Shown here one piece after another: positions 17,272 to 23,444 of a stretch of DNA of 46,348 nt; the first letter of the stretch is position 1; every line of letters starts with the position of its first letter. The stretch is from an uncultured Rickettsiales bacterium. GTDB lineage: Bacteria > Pseudomonadota > Alphaproteobacteria > Rickettsiales > UBA1997. The stretch spans positions 1 through 46,348 of the forward strand of contig CALXSG010000010.1 in NCBI GenBank assembly GCA_944391075.1, in the 5' to 3' direction. Position numbers and translations under genes: made by a program. The notes under the pieces are model-generated. The model was not told the origin of the DNA. It saw only the letters and a list, made by a program, of their open reading frames with translations, and ran no database searches.

Positions 17272-17841
17272 ATGGCTAATGTAAAAAAAGATGAAACTAC
17301 ATCAAAAGTTAAAAAAACTACAAAGTCAGCAGAAAATAGTTCTGCAAAAGAAAAAGTAGCAAAAAAGCCTGCTGCAAAAAAAGTAGTTAAAGAAGCAGAA
17401 GTTAAAGCTCAACCTAAAACAGAAACAAAGAAAGTTGCAAAAGCTAAAAAAGGCACAAATGCAACATACGCTACTGGAAAAAGAAAAAATGCTATTGCTA
17501 AAGTTTGGTTATCAGAAGGAACTGGTACAGTTACAATCAATGGCAAACCAGCAGATGAATATTTAAAAAGAGCTATTTTAGGTGTTATTATCAATCAACC
17601 ATTTCAAAAAACAGAAACAGAAAAGAAATTTGATATAAATTGTACTGTTATTGGTGGTGGTTTGAGTGGACAAGCTGGAGCTATTAAACATGCAATTTCT
17701 ATTGCTTTACAACTTTTAAATCCTGAACTTAGAGGAACTTTAAAAGCTGCAGGTTTCCTAACAAGAGATTCAAGAGTTGTTGAAAGAAAGAAAGCAGGTT
17801 TAAAGAAGGCTAGAAAAGGTCAAGTTTATCAAAGAAGGTAA
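17272..17841 (+). CDS. rpsI: 30S ribosomal protein S9 with Lys/Ala-rich N-terminal extension
   Basis: 189 aa; the S9 core (about 130 residues) begins near residue 63 with [20 protein letters not shown] and ends with the canonical [27 protein letters not shown], whose terminal Arg reaches the P-site tRNA. The first 60 residues (Lys, Ala, Glu, Val and Thr, with repeats such as [14 protein letters not shown]) form a low-complexity extension that S9 of most bacteria lacks but that some alphaproteobacteria carry. The start is fixed by a GGTATAAGATATG context 9 bp after rplM. A strong terminator follows. Confidence 0.97.
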   Translation: MANVKKDETTSKVKKTTKSAENSSAKEKVAKKPAAKKVVKEAEVKAQPKTETKKVAKAKKGTNATYATGKRKNAIAKVWLSEGTGTVTINGKPADEYLKRAILGVIINQPFQKTETEKKFDINCTVIGGGLSGQAGAIKHAISIALQLLNPELRGTLKAAGFLTRDSRVVERKKAGLKKARKGQVYQRR

Positions 17842-17887
17842 TTTTTATAATTATTGTTTCAATAATTATATTAATCATCATAGTTTT

Positions 17888-17915
17888 AGTCGCTATTTTA
17901 GAATAGCGACTTTTT
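17888..17915 (+). terminator. Rho-independent terminator of rplM-rpsI
   Basis: A perfect 10-bp stem AGTCGCTATT / AATAGCGACT with a TTAG loop is followed by TTTTT. It lies 46 bp past the rpsI stop. Confidence 0.9.
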
Positions 17916-17918
17916 GTC

Positions 17919-17953
17919 ATCTAAAACCCCCAGTTAGACTGGGGGTTTTAGAT
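17919..17953. repeat. REP-like palindrome, copy A
   Basis: A perfect 16-bp inverted repeat (ATCTAAAACCCCCAGT, loop TAG, and its complement) begins 4 bp after the rpsI terminator. A second copy of the left 29 nt is at 33451-33479, also just after a terminator. GC-rich arms stand out against the AT-rich surroundings. Confidence 0.8.
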
Positions 17954-17963
17954 TACAATGAAG

Positions 17964-17997
17964 AACCACCAGCTAAGCTGGTGGGTTACTTTTTTTT
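17964..17997. repeat. Second GC-rich hairpin (CCACCAGCT type) with T-run
   Basis: Stem CCACCAGCT / AGCTGGTGG (17966-17984) around a single A, followed on the plus strand by GTTAC and a run of eight T. It may terminate either strand: the converging eight-gene minus-strand operon ends at 18018. The short CCACCA...TGGTGGGTT form recurs at 37160-37178 after tyrS. Confidence 0.6.
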
Positions 17998-18017
17998 ATA
18001 AATTTAAATAAATAGAA

Positions 18018-18770
18018 TTATTCAAAATCCAAACTTTTAATTGGTACAACATGAATACTTTTTTCTTCATCTATTAGGTGTTTTTTCTTCTTTCTTCTTC
18101 TCCTGTCTCTTTTTATTTTTTTGATTTTTCCACTATCTTCAGCTAATCTATTTTTGATATAATTATCTATTTGTGTTAACATTTTTTCTGTATTCTCATT
18201 TTTCTCAATATTTAAATCATCAAATGGCATTGTTTCAACACGAGAATCTGTTTTATTAGATAGTTTTTCTATAATTTCTTCGGCAGAATTTGGTAAATTT
18301 TCTTCATAAACTATTAAACCTGTTGAAGAACACGGTATTATAAAACTAAAATCTTTCATTTTTGGAGAAGGAGAAAATAAAATATAATCAGTAATTTCTG
18401 GTCTTCTCATAACAACTTGTAAACCAGTAGAGCAGGTTGAAAAGAAAGAGAATAGCCATAATATTTTTCCGTCATAATATTTTTCACTAAGCCAATTTAA
18501 TACTGAAATAACTTCAAATAATTCTTGTTCTTTTTTTTGTGTTTGATCTAATGTTACTTTTGTGTCGTTTTCAATTCTTTCGAAATTAAATAAAAATACC
18601 GAAAAACCATTATTTTTCATCATTGATACTATCGAATTTATAACTTCTGGAATTTTATTGTCTTTTGATTCTGGATATAAAATAAGCACAATGGGTGATG
18701 TTATATTAGGATCTTGATAAAATTTACCTTTAAGTTTAGAATATGGTCCCTTAAAAATTACGTCTTTCAT
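18018..18770 (-). CDS. Degenerate alpha/beta-hydrolase-like protein (COG2945 type) with basic C-terminal tail
   Basis: 250 aa. The layout follows the small alpha/beta hydrolases common in alphaproteobacteria: GPYSKLKGKFYQDP, PIVLILYPES (family usually HPHP), VSMMKNNGFSVFLFNFE (family FNFRGVG) and LNWLSEKY, then LWLFSFFSTCSTGLQV where GFSFGA is expected, so the nucleophile-elbow glycines are lost although a Ser remains. Residues about 205-235 are strongly basic (KIKKIKRDRRRRKKKKH), which could bind nucleic acid or acidic phospholipid. It is last in the eight-gene minus-strand operon, 15 bp after ybaB. It may no longer be an enzyme. Family call moderate, function unknown. Confidence 0.55.
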   Translation of the reverse strand: MKDVIFKGPYSKLKGKFYQDPNITSPIVLILYPESKDNKIPEVINSIVSMMKNNGFSVFLFNFERIENDTKVTLDQTQKKEQELFEVISVLNWLSEKYYDGKILWLFSFFSTCSTGLQVVMRRPEITDYILFSPSPKMKDFSFIIPCSSTGLIVYEENLPNSAEEIIEKLSNKTDSRVETMPFDDLNIEKNENTEKMLTQIDNYIKNRLAEDSGKIKKIKRDRRRRKKKKHLIDEEKSIHVVPIKSLDFE

Positions 18771-18785
18771 ATGTTTTTTATTTAA

Positions 18786-19103
18786 TTAAAATGGTAATTT
18801 AAAATTATTCAGATTCATTCCACCAGTAGCTGCACTCATGGTTGAATTAGATTCTTCATCAAGTTTCTTTTTAGCGTCATTAAATGCTACTACTAATAAA
18901 TCTTCAAGGACATCTTTTTCATCTTTATTGATTAAATCTTCTTTAATATTAATTGATTTAACAAGTCCTGTTCCCATAATTGTGACTTTAACAGAATCAC
19001 CACTAACAGTGCCTTCAAATTCCTTTTTTTCAAGTGCAGCTTGACCTTCTTGCAATTTTTTTTGCATTTGTTGCGCTTGTTTCATCATTTGTTGTATATT
19101 CAT
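18786..19103 (-). CDS. YbaB/EbfC family nucleoid-associated protein
   Basis: 105 aa, normal for YbaB/EbfC. It starts MNIQQMMKQAQQMQKKLQEG, followed by GTVSGDSVKVTIMGTGLVKSINI and DVLEDLLVVAFNDAKKKLDE, ending GMNLNNFKLPF. These proteins form tweezer-like dimers that bind DNA. In most bacteria ybaB sits between dnaX and recR. Here it is instead inside an envelope-flavoured operon, with neither of those genes nearby. An AGGAAAG ribosome binding site lies before the ATG. Confidence 0.92.
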   Translation of the reverse strand: MNIQQMMKQAQQMQKKLQEGQAALEKKEFEGTVSGDSVKVTIMGTGLVKSINIKEDLINKDEKDVLEDLLVVAFNDAKKKLDEESNSTMSAATGGMNLNNFKLPF

Positions 19104-19110
19104 ATCTTTC

Positions 19111-19602
19111 CTATTCTTTATTCATTAATTTTAATTTTTCATTTAAATCATACAATTGATTTGACAAATTTACCATACTTTCCTTGATTTCACTTCTTAA
19201 AAGTCCATTTCTTAAAAAGTATAATTCTTTTTTTAAATTATTTGCAAACACTAAATTCATTATGATAAAAATAGTTATAGAAATCCATAAAAATATACTT
19301 GCGATTAATAAATTTCTATTTTCTGAATAACTAATTTCTTTTAATTCTTTTCTACTTTCTTGTATAAGAGATTTTGTATCTTGCAGAATTTCCTTCATTT
19401 CGGTTTTAATAACTTCTGATTCTTTTTTACCTCTTTCTTTTTCTACATTTAATTCTTCGAGAAAGAGTCTAAAATCACCTCGAAGTTTTTGTTCTATATT
19501 GTTAAGTTTAACATCTTTGTTATCTTGTGAAACTGTTGTAGCGTTTGCTACATTTAATACAGTGTAAAGAACTAAAAATAAAAATATAACTACTTTTCTC
19601 AT
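19111..19602 (-). CDS. Secreted coiled-coil protein with internal TM helix (unknown family)
   Basis: 163 aa. An N-terminal signal peptide (MRKVVIFLFLVLYTVLNVANA) is followed by a charged, helical stretch with heptad character (residues about 30-92, EELNVEKERGKKESEVIKTE). A TM helix follows (about 96-116, LLIASIFLWISITIFIIMNL), and then a cytoplasmic helical tail ending LSNQLYDLNEKLKLMNKE. The topology is probably out-to-in. The upstream gene has the same plan: signal peptide, long amphipathic region, TM, and short coiled-coil tail ending in Lys. The two may form a hetero-oligomer. I do not recognise the family. It is 17 bp after its partner and 7 bp before ybaB. Confidence 0.6.
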   Translation of the reverse strand: MRKVVIFLFLVLYTVLNVANATTVSQDNKDVKLNNIEQKLRGDFRLFLEELNVEKERGKKESEVIKTEMKEILQDTKSLIQESRKELKEISYSENRNLLIASIFLWISITIFIIMNLVFANNLKKELYFLRNGLLRSEIKESMVNLSNQLYDLNEKLKLMNKE

Positions 19603-19619
19603 ATATTTCCTTATTTTTA

Positions 19620-20222
19620 TTATTTTAATTTAGCTAAAATTTCATCTAATTTTCTATTAACTTCTTGTAAATCTTTATCTATCATTAATTTCTTCATTTC
19701 GGCTACCATTTTTTTAGCATTTCTATAACTTAACCAAAATAAGAATATTAATAAAAATAAGCCTAAAACAATTGCACTTATAACAATTTTAGCTATTAAA
19801 ATATATGTAGGTAAATTGTCCATTACGCTTTGTATTACACTGAAAACTCCATCTTTTGCTGTTATAATACTGTTATATTGTTCTGTTGCATCATTAACCA
19901 ATTTTTCTGCTTTGCCAATGATATTATTATTAACATTGTCAACAACGCCTTGAATTTGAGTATCAAACTTATTTAATACATTATTAACATTTCCTTGTAC
20001 AGTATCTTGAACTTTTTGTATTTGTGTATTTAATTCTTTCATTATATCGTTTTGTACAGATGTCATGGTATCAGTTAAAATTTTATTGATTGAATCTGAA
20101 TTGATACTAATACTAGAACTGCCGCTACCACCTTGAGCTACTTTTATAAGATCACTAACTTTTGCAGCATAAGAATATTGTATAAAAGCTAGAAAAATAA
20201 TGATATATTTTGTAATTTTCAT
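19620..20222 (-). CDS. Secreted amphipathic-helix protein with internal TM helix (unknown family)
   Basis: 200 aa. Signal peptide MKITKYIIIFLAFIQYSYAA; a Gly/Ser patch (GGSGSSSISI, about residues 31-40). A long region of repeated amphipathic helix follows (about 45-130), in which phrases such as QIQKVQDTVQGNVNNVLNKF and IQGVVDNVNNNIIGKAEKL recur in an 11-residue-like pattern. Then comes a TM segment (about 140-165, LIAKIVISAIVLGLFLLIFL) and a cytoplasmic coiled-coil tail EVNRKLDEILAKLK. The repeat pattern resembles apolipoprotein-like or late-embryogenesis-like amphipathic helices, which lie on membranes; this is a structural impression only. It starts 1 bp before tatD's stop side in the operon and pairs with the next gene. 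Confidence 0.6.
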   Translation of the reverse strand: MKITKYIIIFLAFIQYSYAAKVSDLIKVAQGGSGSSSISINSDSINKILTDTMTSVQNDIMKELNTQIQKVQDTVQGNVNNVLNKFDTQIQGVVDNVNNNIIGKAEKLVNDATEQYNSIITAKDGVFSVIQSVMDNLPTYILIAKIVISAIVLGLFLLIFLFWLSYRNAKKMVAEMKKLMIDKDLQEVNRKLDEILAKLK

Positions 20223-20223
20223 A

Positions 20224-21018
20224 TTAACTCCTATAATTAACTTTACTAAATAATTCTAAGAAATTTTTAGTTGTATTCTGTTGAATAATATTAAAATCAA
20301 TTTTTAAAAAGTCCACTAAATAATTGGCTATCTCTTTTACATAACAAGGTTCGTTAATTTTGCCTCTAAATGGGGTAGGGGCTAGATATGGTGAATCTGT
20401 TTCTAATAATATTTTGTTTAAAGGTATATCTTTCACAATATCTCTTAAATCCTGTGCATTTTTAAAAGTTACAATGCCCGATAATGATATGTAGCCATCC
20501 AAATCTAAACCACTCCAACATAATTTTTTTCCAGACGAAAAGCAATGTAAAATAAACTTAAACTCACCATTTTTCATTTCAGAATTTAATATTTCAATCA
20601 TATCTTCGTCAGCATTTCTAGAATGTATAACTAATGGTAATTTTGATTTTCTGGCTGCTTCTATATGTATTTCAAAATTCTTTTTTTGCTTAATTTTATC
20701 TATTGGTTCATAAAAGTATTCTAAACCACTTTCGCCAATACCTATAACATTATTGTCTTTTGTATATTTCAAAAGTAATTCTAATGTTGGAATTTTATTT
20801 TCAGTATTTGATGGGTGAACACCAACTGTTGTAAATACATTTTTAAATTTTTTACTTGCATTTAAAATTTTGTCAAATTCATCAACATCGGTGCATATAT
20901 TATTTATAATATTAATTCCGTTTTCATTTGCTCTTTTAACAACATCCACCATTTGAAGTCCTCTCTCGTCTTCAATCATATTTAAATGACAATGTGAATC
21001 TACTAAAAAATTATACAT
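20224..21018 (-). CDS. tatD: TatD family metal-dependent hydrolase (DNase)
   Basis: 264 aa. Metal-binding motifs: VDSHCHLNM (about residue 6), the Glu in GIGESGLEYFY (about 94), LPLVIHSRNADEDM (about 132), FILHCFSSGKKL (about 155) and LLETDSPYLAPTPFRGKINE (about 205). The C-terminal NTTKNFLELF is typical. TatD enzymes are cytosolic 3'-5' exonucleases implicated in repair and RNA quality control. In many proteobacteria tatD follows metG and holB; here it is inside an envelope operon, 8 bp after a membrane protein gene. Confidence 0.93.
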   Translation of the reverse strand: MYNFLVDSHCHLNMIEDERGLQMVDVVKRANENGINIINNICTDVDEFDKILNASKKFKNVFTTVGVHPSNTENKIPTLELLLKYTKDNNVIGIGESGLEYFYEPIDKIKQKKNFEIHIEAARKSKLPLVIHSRNADEDMIEILNSEMKNGEFKFILHCFSSGKKLCWSGLDLDGYISLSGIVTFKNAQDLRDIVKDIPLNKILLETDSPYLAPTPFRGKINEPCYVKEIANYLVDFLKIDFNIIQQNTTKNFLELFSKVNYRS

Positions 21019-21026
21019 AAAATAAA

Positions 21027-21788
21027 TTACTTAATTGTTTCTGCTAAATAATCACTTTCAATACTGGATAATTTATTAATTAATAATGCACCACAAATAA
21101 CTAATGTATCAAAAGCTGTAAACCATATAGCTTGTGAAAATGAATTATCTACTTTAATATCAAAAATCAATAAAGAAATAAGTGCAATCTTCTCTAATAT
21201 AAGAGAAATAAAGGCAATTATAGATATAGTTAGAGAAAATCTAATTAAATTTCCTTTAACTAATTGATAACTTCTTGCTAATGCTTTTCCTCCGCTTAAT
21301 AATTTTTTACCATCATTTAAATCACCAATAGCTGATAAATATACTGAAAAGTAAAAATAAAATATAGCTATAATACCAGGAATTACAAATAATAAACCAA
21401 AAAATAAAATAGCACAAACATATAATATAAAAGTTCCAAATACTGGTACAAATCTATCTACAACTGTAGAAAATAAATCCTTGATATCATTAATTCCACC
21501 GTTTCTAACTATATATATTGTATGTGTATATAATATAACTTTTATAGTATAGAAAGCAATGAGAGGTATAGCATAACATAACGTATAAAATGATATATTG
21601 TTAATGTTTATAAATTTAAGAATAAAAAGCATGTATTCGGTTTTAAATAATTTATCATACATTACAAAAACAACTAAGTTCATGAAAAAAACATAAAATA
21701 TATTCTTAAAATAATATTTTAATGTTTTTTTTGTATTTCTAAAAATAAAAAGTCTTGTATCTACACTACTTTTTTTCTTTTTTTTCAT
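21027..21788 (-). CDS. Polytopic membrane protein (unknown)
   Basis: 253 aa. A basic N-terminus (MKKKKKSSVDTRLF) is followed by five or six TM helices, including NIFYVFFMNLVVFVMY, FYTLCYAIPLIAFYTIKVIL, VFGTFILYVCAILFFGLLFV-IPGIIAIFYFYFSVYLSAIG, SLTISIIAFISLILEKIALI and FTAFDTLVICGALLIN. The phrase LFVIPGIIAIFYFYFSVYLS with ...ALARSYQLVKGNLIRF resembles the YciC/DUF975-type group of inner-membrane proteins, in which an IPG motif is followed by a SxxLVKGxxxR loop. I would not name it beyond that. It lies 2 bp after the IalB-like gene and 8 bp before tatD. Confidence 0.6.
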   Translation of the reverse strand: MKKKKKSSVDTRLFIFRNTKKTLKYYFKNIFYVFFMNLVVFVMYDKLFKTEYMLFILKFININNISFYTLCYAIPLIAFYTIKVILYTHTIYIVRNGGINDIKDLFSTVVDRFVPVFGTFILYVCAILFFGLLFVIPGIIAIFYFYFSVYLSAIGDLNDGKKLLSGGKALARSYQLVKGNLIRFSLTISIIAFISLILEKIALISLLIFDIKVDNSFSQAIWFTAFDTLVICGALLINKLSSIESDYLAETIK

Positions 21789-21790
21789 AA

Positions 21791-22282
21791 TTATTTACAT
21801 AAAGTTATCATAGCATTATATGCTTCCGTAAAACCAATTAATGAATAAGTATCATTAGCCATAAAACCCAATTCTGAATAACCAACTACATTCATCAATG
21901 TTCCCTTTTTCATATATTTTATCATTTCTACATCATCATTTCTATCATATGTCCAAGCTTTTTCTTCATCTGAAAACATTGGAAATTTTCTTTTTGAGAT
22001 TGATACTTCTATATCTTTATCTGGATCGTATAAAAACCCGGAACTCATACTAACTTCGTCAAATTCACCACCTTTTACTCTTGAAACTAAGACATATGGT
22101 TCACCCCTTCTTTTATAATTTCCTTGTTTTTTAATTGGTAATGAAACAATATAGCACATCTCTTCTCCATTTACAGTTGACTTAAATAATGTCCAATTTT
22201 TATGTATTGAGACGGGGGTGGCTGAATAAGTATCTAGCATTAAAAACAAAAATAATATTATAGTATAAAAAATTTTTTTCAT
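21791..22282 (-). CDS. Invasion-associated locus B (IalB)-like secreted protein
   Basis: 163 aa. The signal peptide (MKKIFYTIILFLFLMLDTYSA) is followed by features of the IalB family: NWTLFKSTVNGEEMCYIVSL (aromatic plus Cys), RRGEPYVLVSRVKGGEFDEV-SMSSGFLYDP, FPMFSDEEKAWTYD, MIKYMKKGTLMNVVGYSELG and NDTYSLIGFTEAYNAM ending in Cys. The two cysteines (about residues 42 and 162) could form a disulfide. IalB is named from Bartonella, where it affects erythrocyte entry, but paralogues are widespread in free-living alphaproteobacteria, so no virulence role is implied. It lies between bactofilin (21 bp) and the membrane protein (2 bp) in one operon. Confidence 0.75.
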   Translation of the reverse strand: MKKIFYTIILFLFLMLDTYSATPVSIHKNWTLFKSTVNGEEMCYIVSLPIKKQGNYKRRGEPYVLVSRVKGGEFDEVSMSSGFLYDPDKDIEVSISKRKFPMFSDEEKAWTYDRNDDVEMIKYMKKGTLMNVVGYSELGFMANDTYSLIGFTEAYNAMITLCK

Positions 22283-22303
22283 ATAACATCCACTAAATTA
22301 ATA

Positions 22304-22906
22304 TTACATTTTTTCTTTATCCTGTTCTAAAATGATTTCATCTTCTTGTGCATTTTCCAATTGCTCGGTATCCGTATTTTCTAAATTTTCTTCTAATGGT
22401 TTTTCAATAATTGGATTTTTTCTAGGTCTTCCTCTTTTTCCTTTTTTGTTATTTTTTTCCTTTTTATCTTTTTTATCTTCTGTTATATAATTATTATCCT
22501 TTTCCTTTTTTGGACTAGTTTGCTTTGATGATTGTAAAATTGTTTCATCATCTTCTAATATAATTTCATCTACTCTTTTTAAATCTCCAACAATAGATGC
22601 ACCATCTTCAACACAAAGCACTACATATTCTAATGTACCTTTTATGATTGCCTTACCAGAAATATTTATTTTTTGACTTTTTATAGTACCAATAAAACTA
22701 CCTTTTATATTTAAGGTGTTTGATACTATTTTTCCATTTATTAAACCACTTTCTCTAATTGTAATTTCATTTCCTTTAACATTTCCTTCAATTTTACCTT
22801 CTACTTCTAACAAGCCATCAGAAACCAAATTTCCTCTTAAGCATAAGCCTTTAGAAATAATTGAAGTATTATTATTTTTTGATAAAGTCATTTCTTTTCC
22901 AAACAT
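22304..22906 (-). CDS. Bactofilin (polymer-forming cytoskeletal protein)
   Basis: 200 aa. The bactofilin core (about residues 12-115) is a right-handed beta-helix: SIISKGLCLRGNLVSDGLLE-VEGKIEGNV, then INGKIVSNTLNIKGSFIGTI and GKAIIKGTLEYVVLCVEDGA, with SIVGDLKR closing it. The C-terminal 85 residues are charged and disordered (KKEKDNNYITEDKKDKKE, KKGKRGRPRKNPI). The piece RGRPRK resembles an AT-hook, interesting in an AT-rich genome but possibly chance. Bactofilins polymerise without nucleotide on the inner face of the membrane and organise wall enzymes and other assemblies. It is the first gene of the eight-gene minus-strand operon. Confidence 0.9.
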   Translation of the reverse strand: MFGKEMTLSKNNNTSIISKGLCLRGNLVSDGLLEVEGKIEGNVKGNEITIRESGLINGKIVSNTLNIKGSFIGTIKSQKINISGKAIIKGTLEYVVLCVEDGASIVGDLKRVDEIILEDDETILQSSKQTSPKKEKDNNYITEDKKDKKEKNNKKGKRGRPRKNPIIEKPLEENLENTDTEQLENAQEDEIILEQDKEKM

Positions 22907-22992
22907 TATTAATTTATTGTTATAATTCTTATAACTAATTTAATTGAATAAAATATAATTTCAAGTTTTTTAAAATTAAAAATAACATAAAT

Positions 22993-23022
22993 AAAAATGG
23001 TTAGAAAGTTCCAACCATTTTT
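22993..23022 (-). terminator. Rho-independent terminator of the HU gene
   Basis: Minus strand AAAAATGGTT, a 10-nt loop, then AACCATTTTT and further T-rich sequence. It lies 20 bp past the HU stop. Confidence 0.8.
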
Positions 23023-23041
23023 ATGTTTTATCTTTAAAGAA

Positions 23042-23317
23042 TTATTTTTTAACTACATCTTTTAAACTTTTACCAACTACAAATTTAACTTTCTTTCCAG
23101 CAGGTATTTTAATTTCTTTTCCTGTTTTAGGATTTCTACCAATTTTAGGTTTTGTTTCAACTACCTTAAAACTACCAAAACCAATTAAAGAAACATCTTC
23201 ACCTTTTTCTAATGATTCTAAAATTGTTTGTACAAGTTCTTGAAGGAAAAATTCAGAAGTAACCTTTGTATTTCCAGTTTTTGCTGCAAGAGCATTTATT
23301 AAATCTGTTTTATACAT
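23042..23317 (-). CDS. HU-family DNA-binding protein
   Basis: 91 aa, the full HU/IHF fold: MYKTDLINALAAKTGNTKVT at the start, LESLEKGEDVSLIGFGSFKV, and the DNA-binding arm RNPKTGKEIKIPAGKKVKFV with the intercalating proline in IP. It lacks features special to IHF alpha or beta, so HU is the better call. It compacts DNA and bends it non-specifically. It is monocistronic, with its own terminator, upstream of the bactofilin operon on the same strand. Confidence 0.94.
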   Translation of the reverse strand: MYKTDLINALAAKTGNTKVTSEFFLQELVQTILESLEKGEDVSLIGFGSFKVVETKPKIGRNPKTGKEIKIPAGKKVKFVVGKSLKDVVKK

Positions 23318-23444
23318 TATTATATATAAATTATTAACATTAGTACACAGTTTAAAATACTATTTTAAATAAGTAAATAACTTTTTTAATATTTCTTAAA
23401 ATAAAAAATATATCAATAAAATATTGATAATATTATATGGGTTT

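Noticed and set aside
17919..17997. Insertion sequence or transposon ends
   Set aside because: The hairpins resemble IS200/IS605 ends but there is no transposase or TnpB-like frame here or near the second copy, so I call them REP-like repeats only.
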